Assembly: GCF_000820105.1 (NCBI RefSeq)
Contig: NZ_CDDB01000052.1
Span: forward strand, 157,890-221,889
DNA from: Aeromonas schubertii
GTDB lineage: Bacteria > Pseudomonadota > Gammaproteobacteria > Enterobacterales > Aeromonadaceae
DNA length: 64,000 nucleotides
Reading direction: 5' to 3'
The translations under genes were made by a program, and so were the position numbers. This document shows positions 49,352 to 57,626 of this stretch, piece by piece. A model generated the notes under the pieces. The model saw only the letters and a program-made list of their open reading frames with translations, did no database searches and had not been told where the DNA came from. The first letter of the stretch is position 1. Each line of letters begins with the position of its first letter.

Positions 49352-50443
49352 ATGACTGAGCGTGAACAAGAGGTGCTGCATCTGCTGCGCGAGGACCCCA
49401 TGATCGCCCAGCAGGATCTGGCGGACCGGCTCGGCATTAGCCGTTCGGCCCTGGCCAGCCACATCTCGAGCCTGATGCGTCAGGGTTACGTGATGGGGCG
49501 TGGCTACGTGCTGAGGGAGGGACCCTATGCGGTGGTGATTGGCGGGGCCAACATGGATATCTGCGGCAAGGCGCTCGGCGCGCTGACGCTCGGGGATTCG
49601 ACCCCGGGGCGGGTGCACACGGCGGCTGGCGGCGTGGCGCGCAACATCGCCGAGAATCTGGCCAGGCTTGGCAGTGACACCCGCCTCATCACGACGGTGG
49701 GCAACGACGCTCACGGTCACCGCCTCATGGAGGTGAGCCAGCTGGCGGGCGTCAACATGCGCCACACCCTGGTGCTCGACGGCCACGCCACCTCCTGTTA
49801 CCTCAGCCTGCATGACGGCAGCGGCGAGATGAGCTGCGCCATCAACGACATGGGGATCCTGGACGAGCTCACTCCCCAGCGCCTTGCCCTGCAAGATGGC
49901 CTGCTCTCGGGAGCCCGCGCCCTGGTGCTCGACACCAACCTCTCGAGCCAGACCCTGGCCTGGCTGTTCGATCGCTATGGTCACCTGCCCCTGTTTGTCG
50001 ACACCGTCTCGGTGGCCAAGGTGGAGAAGATCCGTCCCTGGCTGCCGGCCATCCACACCCTGAAACCGAACCGGCTGGAGGCCGAGCGCCTCTGTGGCAT
50101 GACCATCGCCGGGCCCGAGAGCTGGCCCATGGTGGCCGCCTGGTTCCACCGCGCCGGGGTGCAGCGCCTGTTCCTGAGTCTGGGGGAGCAGGGGATCTAT
50201 TACAGCGACGGGGAGCAGCAGGCCCACCTGCCGGTGCTGCCCGTGCCCGTGGTCAACGTGACCGGCGGCGGGGATGCCTTCATGGGTGCCCTGGTTCACG
50301 CCTGGTTGCAGGAGACCCCCCTCGATGAGAGCGCCCGCTTCGCCCTGGCCTGCTCGGCCCTGGCGGTGGGCTGCGAAGACACCGTTTTTACCGGCCTCTC
50401 CCGGGCCGCCGCACTGAGAATCCTGGAGGAATACCCATGCTGA
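49352..50443 (+). CDS. psuK: Pseudouridine kinase, PfkB family with N-terminal HTH
   Basis: A ribokinase-family sugar kinase inferred to phosphorylate pseudouridine to pseudouridine 5'-phosphate, the substrate of PsuG. It has 363 residues from ATG 49352. Residues 1-48 form a winged helix-turn-helix (DLADRLGISRSALASHISSL); the kinase begins VVIGGANMDICGKAL. It includes TAAGGVARNIAENLARLG and the catalytic anion-hole region VNVTGGGDAFMGALVHAW. The HTH suggests a regulator-kinase fusion that may bind the palindrome just upstream. The stop overlaps the psuG start by 7 nt. Confidence 0.92.
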   Translation: MTEREQEVLHLLREDPMIAQQDLADRLGISRSALASHISSLMRQGYVMGRGYVLREGPYAVVIGGANMDICGKALGALTLGDSTPGRVHTAAGGVARNIAENLARLGSDTRLITTVGNDAHGHRLMEVSQLAGVNMRHTLVLDGHATSCYLSLHDGSGEMSCAINDMGILDELTPQRLALQDGLLSGARALVLDTNLSSQTLAWLFDRYGHLPLFVDTVSVAKVEKIRPWLPAIHTLKPNRLEAERLCGMTIAGPESWPMVAAWFHRAGVQRLFLSLGEQGIYYSDGEQQAHLPVLPVPVVNVTGGGDAFMGALVHAWLQETPLDESARFALACSALAVGCEDTVFTGLSRAAALRILEEYPC

Positions 50444-51345
50444 GCACCTATCTCGATATCCTGCCGGAAATTGCCGACGCCCTGGCCACCGGCAAACCGG
50501 TCGTGGCTCTCGAGTCCACCATCATCTCCCATGGCATGCCCTACCCGCAGAACGTGGAGACCGCTCGCCGGGTCGAGCAGGTCGTTCGCGACAACGGTGC
50601 CGTGCCGGCCACTATCGCCATCATGGACGGGCGTCTCAAGGTGGGACTGGATGCCGCCGCCCTGGAGGCCCTGGGCAAGGGGGGCCATGCCGTCACCAAG
50701 TGCAGCCGTCGTGACATCCCCTTCGTGCTGGCCGCCAAGCAGATGGGGGCGACCACGGTCGCCTCGACCATGATAGTCGCCGCCATGGCCGGGATCCGGG
50801 TGTTTGCTACCGGTGGTATCGGCGGGGTGCACCGTGGTGCGCCCGAGACCTTCGACATCTCGGCGGATCTGCAGGAGCTGGCCCACACCGGGGTGGCGGT
50901 GGTGTGCGCCGGGGCCAAGTCGATCCTCGACATCGGGTTGACGCTCGAATATCTGGAGACCCAGGGGGTGCCGGTGATCGGCTACCAGAGCGAGGAGTTG
51001 CCCGCCTTCTACACCCGCGAGAGCGGCTTCAAGGTGGACTACCGGCTCGATACTCCGGCGGCGATCGCCGAGGCGCTGCGTCTGAAATGGGAGCTGGGGT
51101 TGGCGGGGGGCGCCGTGGTGGCCAACCCGATCCCGGCCGAATACGCCATGCCCAGGGCCGACATCGATAGGGCCATCCAGCAGGCGCTGCGCGAGGCCGA
51201 CGAGCAGGGGATCAAGGGCAAGGCATCGACCCCCTTCCTGCTGGCCCGCGTTTGCGAGCTGACCGGCGGCAACTCCCTGGCCGCCAACATCCAGCTGGTG
51301 CTCAGCAACGCCGCCCTGGGGGCGCGCATCGCCGCCGCCCTGTAG
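50437..51345 (+). CDS. psuG: Pseudouridine-5'-phosphate glycosidase
   Basis: PsuG cleaves the C-C glycosidic bond of pseudouridine 5'-phosphate to uracil and ribose 5-phosphate, salvaging modified RNA nucleosides. It has 302 residues (family ~310). The N-terminal region is VVALESTIISHGMPYPQN, followed by HAVTKCSRRDIPFVLA with the conserved lysine, and VFATGGIGGVHRGAPETFDISADL. It overlaps psuK and is followed by a strong terminator. No psuT transporter gene is in the window. Confidence 0.95.
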   Translation: MLSTYLDILPEIADALATGKPVVALESTIISHGMPYPQNVETARRVEQVVRDNGAVPATIAIMDGRLKVGLDAAALEALGKGGHAVTKCSRRDIPFVLAAKQMGATTVASTMIVAAMAGIRVFATGGIGGVHRGAPETFDISADLQELAHTGVAVVCAGAKSILDIGLTLEYLETQGVPVIGYQSEELPAFYTRESGFKVDYRLDTPAAIAEALRLKWELGLAGGAVVANPIPAEYAMPRADIDRAIQQALREADEQGIKGKASTPFLLARVCELTGGNSLAANIQLVLSNAALGARIAAAL

Positions 51346-51354
51346 TGACCTATA

Positions 51355-51380
51355 AGAAGAGGGCCTGTTGGCCCTCTTGT
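51355..51380 (+). terminator. Rho-independent terminator of psuKG
   Basis: Perfect 9-bp stem AAGAGGGCC (51357-51365) with GGCCCTCTT (51370-51378), loop TGTT. It is also near the end of the convergent lipoprotein gene. Confidence 0.8.
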
Positions 51381-51383
51381 GTG

Positions 51384-51581
51384 TCACTTGTTCTTTATCT
51401 CGTTACCGATGCCATTGACGGTGTCTCGTGTACCATGGCCAATCTCCCGGGTCACATCGCGGGTGGTGTGACCTATTTCCCGGGTGACGTCACGAGTGGT
51501 GTGGCCTATGGTACGACCCACCCCCTTGAGCTCGGCACAGCCCGCCAATAGCACGACGGTGATCAGCAGCAGATGTTTCAT
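51384..51581 (-). CDS. Small repeat lipoprotein, 65 residues
   Basis: A signal peptide with lipobox LLAGC (C15) shows a lipoprotein. The mature part consists of three 11-residue repeats: GHTTRDVTREI at 26-36 and 37-47, and the diverged GHGTRDTVNGI at 48-58. The period of 11 is typical of amphipathic helices that associate with envelopes or form coiled structures, but no family name is recognised. It lies between the psuG terminator and the polyene cluster. Confidence 0.7.
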   Translation of the reverse strand: MKHLLLITVVLLAGCAELKGVGRTIGHTTRDVTREIGHTTRDVTREIGHGTRDTVNGIGNEIKNK

Positions 51582-51623
51582 CGTGGCTCCATGCAGTCAG
51601 TCAGCCCTTACTGTTTACCCGCT

Positions 51624-52685
51624 TCACAGGGGGGTCGCAACCAGCAGGGTGTGACCCGGTCCCGGGATATCGTGATCCTCTTCCACATGAAATTCCGCTT
51701 CACGCAGGCACTGGTACAGCTCCTTGGAGTGGTAGAAGCGGCTGTTGCCATTGGCCAGGCAGGTGAAGTAGAGGGAGGTGGCATTGAGGCTGAAGGTGGC
51801 TGCCTCGAACGGTTGCCTGTCCCAAAACAGCTCCAGAATGCACAGGCGTGCCCCCGGCTTCATGCTGCGACGAATGCGCCGCAGCAGCCCCACGATCTCG
51901 TCGTGACCGAAGCAGTCGAGAAACTGGCTCATCCACCAGATATCCGCCTCACCGGGGAGCTCGCGCTCCTCGAGCAGGTTGATGGGATAACCGCGAACCC
52001 TCTGTGCCAGGCCGGCCTCGCGGATCTGCTCCTCGGCCATGGCGATCTGTTCGGGCAGATCGAGAATGGTGACCTCCAGCTCCGGGCTGCGCCGGGCACA
52101 GGAGATAGACCATTTGCCGGTATTGCCGCCGAGATCGTAGAGGTGGCGAGGTTCGTAGCCGAAGACCAGGTCTTGTACCTGCTTGAACGCCCAGTCCGAA
52201 TAGAAGTGATCGAAGCGAAACCAGCTGCTTCGTGCCGGCTCGGGGAGATCCTTGAGATGGGGGTAGAGGCTCTGCCAGTCACCAAACTCCTTGAGGCCGG
52301 AGGGCTCTCCCCGCTCGATCGCCTGTTGCAGATGAGCGAGGGGTTTGTAGCAGACGTGCTGGACAAAATCCATGTTGACCCGGGTCATGGGGTCATTGAG
52401 CAGATAGTGTCCCACCTTGCCCAGACGATAGTGCTCCCCGCTCAGGTAACAGATTCCGCCCCCCAGCCCCATGTCCAGCAACACGCTCACCGCATACTCG
52501 GTCAGGCCGGTTTCAGTGGCCAACATGGCCACAGTGGCCCCCTCGGATGAGGAGGCCAGGGCTGCCAGTATGCCGGTTTCACGCAGGCTCCAGGCCGCCT
52601 GAAACAGCATGGGAGAAAAGGCGATCCGTTGAGCCTGACTAATCGCATCCAGCGCATTGTACTTATCGGACGGATAGTGATTCAA
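51624..52685 (-). CDS. SAM-dependent methyltransferase of the aryl-polyene cluster
   Basis: A 353-residue class I methyltransferase with an N-terminal helical dimerisation domain, as in O-methyltransferases of natural-product pathways. The SAM site is HLYDLGGNTGKWSI near residue 185, followed by LEVTILDLPEQIAMAEEQI and DIWWMSQFLDCFGHDEIV. Similar genes stand at the left end of enterobacterial aryl-polyene clusters (position of ApeB), where aryl O- or C-methylation is inferred. It is co-directional with the lipoprotein gene immediately upstream (12-bp gap). Confidence 0.8.
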   Translation of the reverse strand: MNHYPSDKYNALDAISQAQRIAFSPMLFQAAWSLRETGILAALASSSEGATVAMLATETGLTEYAVSVLLDMGLGGGICYLSGEHYRLGKVGHYLLNDPMTRVNMDFVQHVCYKPLAHLQQAIERGEPSGLKEFGDWQSLYPHLKDLPEPARSSWFRFDHFYSDWAFKQVQDLVFGYEPRHLYDLGGNTGKWSISCARRSPELEVTILDLPEQIAMAEEQIREAGLAQRVRGYPINLLEERELPGEADIWWMSQFLDCFGHDEIVGLLRRIRRSMKPGARLCILELFWDRQPFEAATFSLNATSLYFTCLANGNSRFYHSKELYQCLREAEFHVEEDHDIPGPGHTLLVATPL

Positions 52686-52697
52686 AAGACACCGACC

Positions 52698-53093
52698 TTA
52701 CTTGTAGCTACTGGCGCGGTTGAGTTCGATCTGAATCGCCTGATTCAGTCCGTTGATCCAGCGGTTATAATTGCGATGGATTTTTCCACTGCCGGTATCA
52801 TCTAAATTGACGCTGCTCACATAATTAATGGAGTAGCTCTGGGTATTGTACGGAATGTTAATTGTGGCCTGATGCTTGCGAACCTGAATATGACCACTAA
52901 TTACCCCGGGGCTATCCTCGCGCATGACCCAGCGCTTGCTGACGCCGGCATTAATAATAGCTTGAGAAACAACCTGTTCGCTAAGGCCGGTGGGCACGGG
53001 GCTGCTGGCTACGTTCATGACGGGTTGGGTGGTCGAGCAGCCCGCGGACAGGGTTAATGCGAGCGCGGCAAAAATAATTTTTAATTGTTTCAT
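52698..53093 (-). CDS. Lipoprotein at the left edge of the aryl-polyene cluster
   Basis: A 131-residue exported lipoprotein (signal peptide with lipobox LSAGC, C19). The mature domain includes SEQVVSQAIINAGVSKRWVMRE, HQATINIPYNTQSYSINYVSS and RNYNRWINGLNQAIQIEL, a small soluble fold I cannot name. A similar small lipoprotein occupies the first position (ApeA) of some aryl-polyene clusters. It is divergent from the main operon, so both units probably share the AT-rich promoter region to the right. Confidence 0.7.
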   Translation of the reverse strand: MKQLKIIFAALALTLSAGCSTTQPVMNVASSPVPTGLSEQVVSQAIINAGVSKRWVMREDSPGVISGHIQVRKHQATINIPYNTQSYSINYVSSVNLDDTGSGKIHRNYNRWINGLNQAIQIELNRASSYK

Positions 53094-53353
53094 TTTTTTA
53101 CCTTTGTAAAAGTGATGACACCTGAAAAAAGCCGCCTAAATAAGACAATAAAATCCCGGTGCTTTCAATATGCGAGCCCATTTGTATTGTGTTTCTATCA
53201 CCTCTATTGGTCTGCTCACACTTTGCCTCTGTTCATGAAGGAAAATGGTGGTAATATGCAGCTCCTATTTTGAATCCTTAACCGTGGCTGAACCGGCTTT
53301 CTGTGGAGCCGATCACAACTCCCCGCCACCTGTTATCGCATCAAGGTTGTTTT
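53094..53353. promoter_or_regulatory. Divergent AT-rich promoter region of the aryl-polyene cluster
   Basis: 260 bp between two divergent starts, clearly more AT-rich than the genes. The right half has an AAGG ribosome binding site before the GTG start of the main operon (53354). A 62-codon open frame here has no coding character. I could not assign specific promoters. Confidence 0.6.
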
Positions 53354-54061
53354 GTGCACAGTAAGCCCACTTTTTCCATCGTTGAAAGCCGAGCTTTGGC
53401 GCCGGGCATGTCGACTCGGGAGGAGTGGCTTGCATGGGGTCAGGATGGCCGTTGGCCCCTTGCTGCTTCGGCTGCGACGCCTCACATTCCCATGATGGTG
53501 GCCCGGCGTATGAGCCTGGGGGGACGCCTGGCGGTCGAGATCGCCCTTGAGCTGCTCGCCCGTCATCCGGTGGATGGCGCCGTATTTGCCAGCCGCCACG
53601 GTGAGCTGGAGCGCTCCCTGACCCTGCTCGGTGCCCTGGCCGAGCGGCGCAGCCTATCGCCTACCGACTTCTCTCAATCGGTGCATAACACCGCAGCAGG
53701 ATTGACCTCTATTCAGGGCAAATACCCCGTTCCCATGAGTTCGGTGGCCGCCGGTAGCGGCAGTTTTTCCGCAGCCTTGCAGGAGGCGATGGGCATGCTG
53801 GCCGACGGCATGGACCGGGTGCTGGTGATCAGCTTCGAGGGCAAGATCCCCGCCTTCAGTCAGCCCTGGCTGGTCGATGAGGCGCCTCCCCATGCGGTGG
53901 GCCTGGTGTTGGCCAGGGGGGAGCAGTGGCAGGGTGTCGCGACGACCTCTGGCGCAACCGGCTCGGGAGATGCCCTCGCCTGCTGGCGGGCACAACTGCT
54001 CGAGGCCCCCTGTTTTTCTACCTTTGACGGACGTCGGGAGTGGCGATGGCAGCGAAACTGA
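53354..54061 (+). CDS. apeC: Beta-ketoacyl synthase-like chain-length factor
   Basis: A 235-residue thiolase-fold protein with only the N-terminal KS half (Ketoacyl-synt_2 type). The nucleophile elbow reads SSVAAGSGSFSAAL, with no cysteine, so it cannot condense by itself. In aryl-polyene systems such a protein (ApeC) pairs with an active ketosynthase (ApeO) as chain-length factor. GTG 53354 (VHSKPTFSIVESRAL) is preferred, with AAGG 7 bases upstream; an upstream GTG at 53303 is possible. It is the first gene of the plus-strand operon. Confidence 0.82.
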   Translation: MHSKPTFSIVESRALAPGMSTREEWLAWGQDGRWPLAASAATPHIPMMVARRMSLGGRLAVEIALELLARHPVDGAVFASRHGELERSLTLLGALAERRSLSPTDFSQSVHNTAAGLTSIQGKYPVPMSSVAAGSGSFSAALQEAMGMLADGMDRVLVISFEGKIPAFSQPWLVDEAPPHAVGLVLARGEQWQGVATTSGATGSGDALACWRAQLLEAPCFSTFDGRREWRWQRN

Positions 54062-54834
54062 ATCGGCTCTGGCGCCTGTTTGCCACCATGCTGGGGTTTG
54101 CCCTGTTTGGCCTGGGCTGCCTGCTGCTGACCCTGTTCTGGTTTCCTCTGGTATGGCTCTGTGTGCGGGGAGAGATGCAGCGCCGCCTGGCCCAGAGCTC
54201 CATCCGTCTGACCTTTCGTCTGTTTATCAATATTCTCAGGGGGCTGGGGGTCATGGACTACCGTTTTGACGGGCTTACTCCCGGCCTGAGCGGCGTGTTG
54301 GTGATCGCCAATCACCCCAGTCTGCTCGACTACGTCTTGCTGGCGGCCCATCTGCCCGAATGCGACTGCATCGTCAAAGAGGCGCTCTGGCATCATCCCT
54401 TTGTCGCCGCTATTGTGCGGGCAGCCGGTTACATTCCCAACGTGGCGGCCGAGACCCTGTTGCCCCGGTGCAGCGAGCGTCTGCAACGGGGTGGCGTGTT
54501 GCTGATCTTCCCGGAGGGGACTCGCACCACGCCGGGCCAGCCGCTGCAACTGCAGCGGGGGGCGGCCCACCTCGCCGTGCGCTGCAATGCCAGGCTGCAA
54601 CCGGTGCGCATTCACTGCTCGGCCCCCTTTCTGACCAAGCAGCACCCCTGGTTTCGGGTACCCGAGCACAAGCCGCTCTTTACGATCGCATTCATGCCCC
54701 AGTGCCAGGCGCTGGAGCTGGTGTCACAAGAGGCGCCCCCTTCGCTGGCGGCGCGTCACCTGACCCACTATTTCAAACGGGTATTGAGCCCGACCCCACC
54801 CTTATGGACTCAAGATGCAAGACACCTTAACTGA
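54046..54834 (+). CDS. PlsC-like acyltransferase of the aryl-polyene cluster
   Basis: A 262-residue membrane-associated acyltransferase with an N-terminal hydrophobic segment (about 12-40). It has the lysophosphatidate-acyltransferase motifs NHPSLLDYV (H90, D95) and FPEGTRTTPG. In aryl-polyene clusters this enzyme (position of ApeD) is thought to help attach the polyene to a lipid core; that role is inferred. ATG 54046 has GGGAG 5 bases upstream; an in-frame GTG lies two codons earlier. It overlaps the previous gene by 16 nt. Confidence 0.85.
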   Translation: MAAKLNRLWRLFATMLGFALFGLGCLLLTLFWFPLVWLCVRGEMQRRLAQSSIRLTFRLFINILRGLGVMDYRFDGLTPGLSGVLVIANHPSLLDYVLLAAHLPECDCIVKEALWHHPFVAAIVRAAGYIPNVAAETLLPRCSERLQRGGVLLIFPEGTRTTPGQPLQLQRGAAHLAVRCNARLQPVRIHCSAPFLTKQHPWFRVPEHKPLFTIAFMPQCQALELVSQEAPPSLAARHLTHYFKRVLSPTPPLWTQDARHLN

Positions 54835-55075
54835 AGACATCAAACAACTGATCATCGACAGCCTCAACCTGGAGGGCATGACGCCGGACGATATCGATGC
54901 CGATGCCCCGCTCTTTAACGATGGTCTGGGGCTCGACTCCATCGATGCCCTGGAGCTGGGGCTGGCGATCAAGGGACGTTACGGCATCGTGCTCTCCGCC
55001 GATGACGAAAACACCCGTCGCCACTTTGCCAGCGTCACAGCACTGGCGGCCCTTGTCGCCGCACAGCGAGGATAA
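54815..55075 (+). CDS. apeE: Acyl carrier protein 1 (aryl-polyene)
   Basis: An 86-residue acidic acyl carrier protein. The phosphopantetheine attachment serine is S42 in GLDSIDALEL. It overlaps the acyltransferase stop by 20 nt. Two carrier proteins in tandem are typical of aryl-polyene clusters: one carries the aryl starter and elongating chain, while the second has a distinct role. Confidence 0.92.
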   Translation: MQDTLTEDIKQLIIDSLNLEGMTPDDIDADAPLFNDGLGLDSIDALELGLAIKGRYGIVLSADDENTRRHFASVTALAALVAAQRG

Positions 55076-55079
55076 CCCC

Positions 55080-55325
55080 ATGACCAGAGACGATATCTTC
55101 AACGAGATCCGCAATGCCCTGGTCGAGCTGTTCGAGATCGATCCCGAGGCCGTGACCCTGGATGCCCAGCTCTACCAGCAACTCGAGCTCGACAGCATCG
55201 ACGCCATCGATCTGGTGGTGCATCTGCAGAAGCTGACCGGCAAGAAGATCAAGCCGGAGGAGTTCAAGTCGGTGCGCACCGTCGCCGACGTGGTCGACGC
55301 GGTCGAGCGCTTGCTCGCAGAGTAA
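55080..55325 (+). CDS. Acyl carrier protein 2 (aryl-polyene)
   Basis: An 81-residue carrier protein with the attachment serine S39 in ELDSIDAIDL. It starts 4 bases after the first carrier protein's stop, and its TAA overlaps the next ATG (TAATG). It matches the position of ApeF in enterobacterial clusters. Confidence 0.92.
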   Translation: MTRDDIFNEIRNALVELFEIDPEAVTLDAQLYQQLELDSIDAIDLVVHLQKLTGKKIKPEEFKSVRTVADVVDAVERLLAE

Positions 55326-55888
55326 TGGGGCGAGCCAACCTGCTGGCGGGCGCCCTGCTGCTGCTCTATCCCCTGCTGGTCTACCTCAGTGTCGTCTCGG
55401 GGAGGGGAGAGTGGCTGCCGCTGCTGCTGTTGCCGCTGTTTGCCATTCGTCTCATCGCCGGCTCGGCGATGCCGCCGGCCTGGCAATGGGTCACGCGTTG
55501 GCTCGGGGCCATCGGTCTGCTGCTGGTGGGGCTGAACCTCTGGTTTCGCGAGCATGACTGGCTGCTCTACTACCCGCTGGCGGTCAATGCCACCCTGCTG
55601 GCCATGTTTGGCGCGAGTCTGCGCCAGCCCATGACCCTGGTGGAGCGGCTGGCTCGGCTCTCCACGCCGGATTTGCCCGAGCAGGGGATTCGCTATACCC
55701 GCAAGGTCACGCAGGTGTGGTGCCTCTTCTTCATCGCCAACGGCGCCCTCTCCGCCTGGACCATCTGGCAGGGGAACCTGGCGCTCTGGAGTCTCTACAA
55801 CGGCCTTGTCAGCTATCTGCTGATGGGTGCCCTGATGGGCGGCGAGTGGCTGATCCGGCAACGGGTAATGAGACGGGGTGACCCATGA
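55325..55888 (+). CDS. COG4648-type membrane protein of the aryl-polyene cluster
   Basis: A 187-residue inner-membrane protein with about five to six hydrophobic segments (LLAGALLLLYPLLVYLSVV, LPLLLLPLFAIRLIAG, WLGAIGLLLVGLNLW, a segment near CLFFIANGALSAW and LVSYLLMGALMGG). The family occurs next to acyl carrier and AMP-ligase genes in aryl-polyene clusters (position of ApeG), with unknown biochemical role. Start and stop overlap both neighbours. Confidence 0.8.
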   Translation: MGRANLLAGALLLLYPLLVYLSVVSGRGEWLPLLLLPLFAIRLIAGSAMPPAWQWVTRWLGAIGLLLVGLNLWFREHDWLLYYPLAVNATLLAMFGASLRQPMTLVERLARLSTPDLPEQGIRYTRKVTQVWCLFFIANGALSAWTIWQGNLALWSLYNGLVSYLLMGALMGGEWLIRQRVMRRGDP

Positions 55889-57261
55889 CCCTGCTGGATG
55901 AACTGCTGCAGGCCGATGGGGAGCGCATCGTCGCATTCGGTGCCCAGGGTGACGTCACCCTGGAGACCCTGCGCCGCACGGCCCTGACGTTGGCCGGTCA
56001 GCTGCAGGTTGGCACCACGACCCGCTGGGCGCTCTGCATGAGCGACAGCTATCACTTCACCGTGGCCCTGTTGGCCTGCGCCCTGGCCGATCACCAAGTG
56101 GTGCTGCCAGGCCACCTGCGCGTGGCCGCCCTGCAGGAGCTGCTCGAGCAAGAGGCCTTCGAGGGGGTGATCTGCAATGAGGCGCTCTCGCTGCCCTGTC
56201 CCGTCTTGTGGGTGGATAGTGTTGCTGGCGACGACGCACAGCCCATGAGCTGCCACGCCCCCTCCCTGGCCCCGACCCTCACCCTCTTCACCTCGGGCTC
56301 CAGCGGCCAACCCAAGGCCATCCCCAAGCCCTGGTCTCTGATCGAGGCGGAGGTGCGGGTGCAGGGGGCCCTGTGGGGCGCTGCCCTTATGGGCGCCCGT
56401 CTCTTTGCCAGCGTCAGCCACCAACATATCTACGGCCTGCTGTTTCGCATCCTGCTGCCGCTGAGCCTTGGCGTGCCGTTTGCCCGTCGCCAGACCGACT
56501 ACCCGGAGCAGCTGCCTGGCCAGTGCCTGAGCTGGGTTCTGATCAGCTCGCCGGCGTTTCTCTCGCGCCTCGGCGAGGCTCTGAATGCCCCCGGCTGCCG
56601 GTGGGTGGTCTCCTCCGGTGGACCTCTCGCGTATGAGGATGCGCGCCAGTGCGCCGCCCGGCTCGGTCCCTTGCCGGTGGAGATCTACGGCAGCAGCGAG
56701 ACCGGCGGCATCGGCTGGCGCCAGAGTCGCGGCCCTGATTGCTTCTGGACCCCCTTCCCCGGGGTCGAGGTTGGCTGTGACGAGCGGCAAGCCCTGCTGC
56801 TGAGCTCCCCCTTTATGGATGAGCCCGCCCCCTGGCGCGGGAGCGATCGCATCGTCCTGTGTGGCGAGCCGGGGCAGTTTCGCCTGCTGGGCCGCCTGGA
56901 TCGCATCATCAAGGTCGAGGAGAAACGCATCTCTCTCGACGAGGTGGAGCAACGTCTCCTGGCCCTCGATGAGGTGTCTGATGCCGCCGTCCTGCCCCTC
57001 GAGCAGGGGGGGCGCCAGATCCTGGGGGCTGCCCTGGTGTTGACCCCGGAGGGGAGGGCGAACCTTGCCCGCCTCGGTCACGGTGCCTTCTTGCTGGCCC
57101 TGCGCCAACGGCTGCGCCCCTGGCTCGAGCCGGTGGCGTTGCCGCGCAGTCTCAGACTCTTTGAGGCTTTGCCTCTCACCGGCGCCGGCAAGTGCGATGG
57201 CGCCGCGCTGCGCCGCGCCTTCACCCTGCCGGCCCCCGAACAACCCGGAGAACACTCCTGA
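55885..57261 (+). CDS. apeH: AMP-dependent acyl/aryl-acid ligase (starter activation)
   Basis: A 458-residue adenylating enzyme of the acyl-CoA synthetase/NRPS A-domain superfamily, inferred to activate an aryl acid starter and load the carrier protein. Motifs seen: the P-loop TLFTSGSSGQPKAIPK near residue 135, the YGSSETGGIGWR aryl-acid binding loop near 270, and a C-terminal DRIIKVEEKRISLDEVEQ hinge. It is shorter than typical ligases (~520), mainly in the N-terminal half. It overlaps the genes on both sides (GTGACCC.. and TGATGG). Confidence 0.88.
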   Translation: MTLLDELLQADGERIVAFGAQGDVTLETLRRTALTLAGQLQVGTTTRWALCMSDSYHFTVALLACALADHQVVLPGHLRVAALQELLEQEAFEGVICNEALSLPCPVLWVDSVAGDDAQPMSCHAPSLAPTLTLFTSGSSGQPKAIPKPWSLIEAEVRVQGALWGAALMGARLFASVSHQHIYGLLFRILLPLSLGVPFARRQTDYPEQLPGQCLSWVLISSPAFLSRLGEALNAPGCRWVVSSGGPLAYEDARQCAARLGPLPVEIYGSSETGGIGWRQSRGPDCFWTPFPGVEVGCDERQALLLSSPFMDEPAPWRGSDRIVLCGEPGQFRLLGRLDRIIKVEEKRISLDEVEQRLLALDEVSDAAVLPLEQGGRQILGAALVLTPEGRANLARLGHGAFLLALRQRLRPWLEPVALPRSLRLFEALPLTGAGKCDGAALRRAFTLPAPEQPGEHS

Positions 57262-57626
57262 TGGATATTTCACTGCTTCCCACGCAGCTGGCGCGTCAGG
57301 TCACCTCCGACGGCGTGCAGCTGCTGCTGCGCCTTGACGCCGGCCTGCCCTGGTTTAGTGGCCACTTCCCCGGTGCCCCCCTGTTGCCCGGGGTCGCCCA
57401 GCTGCACCTGGCCATTCACTTCGCCCGCGAGGAAAAGCTGCTTGATGGGCAATTTCAGGGGATGGATCAGCTCAAGTTTCAGCGTCCCCTGCGCCCGGAT
57501 GAGCAGTGCTGGCTGAGGTTGCAAAGACAAGAGGACGGCCAGCTGCGTTTTGAGTACCGGGTCGGCTGCGCCGAGGCCCAGGCAGAGCTGCCCCTGGCGA
57601 GCAGTGGACGGGTCAAGGTATCGTGA
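57261..57626 (+). CDS. apeI: FabZ/FabA-like hotdog dehydratase
   Basis: A 121-residue hotdog-fold dehydratase. WFSGHFPGAPLLPGVAQL contains the catalytic His (H35) and the hydrophobic cradle of beta-hydroxyacyl-ACP dehydratases. It matches the position and size of ApeI, which removes water from 3-hydroxyacyl carrier protein intermediates during polyene elongation. The start shares one base with the ligase stop; the stop overlaps the next gene's GTG start by 4 nt. Confidence 0.86.
   Translation: MDISLLPTQLARQVTSDGVQLLLRLDAGLPWFSGHFPGAPLLPGVAQLHLAIHFAREEKLLDGQFQGMDQLKFQRPLRPDEQCWLRLQRQEDGQLRFEYRVGCAEAQAELPLASSGRVKVS

Noticed and set aside
51410-51520. Short repeated DNA resembling a repeat array
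   Set aside because: The 33-bp periodicity is explained by the 11-residue protein repeats of the small lipoprotein. There are no spacers as in CRISPR and no cas genes.
53085-53273. A 62-codon open frame in the divergent polyene promoter region
   Set aside because: It lacks a convincing ribosome binding site and overlaps the start of the lipoprotein gene. It is probably chance in AT-rich DNA.
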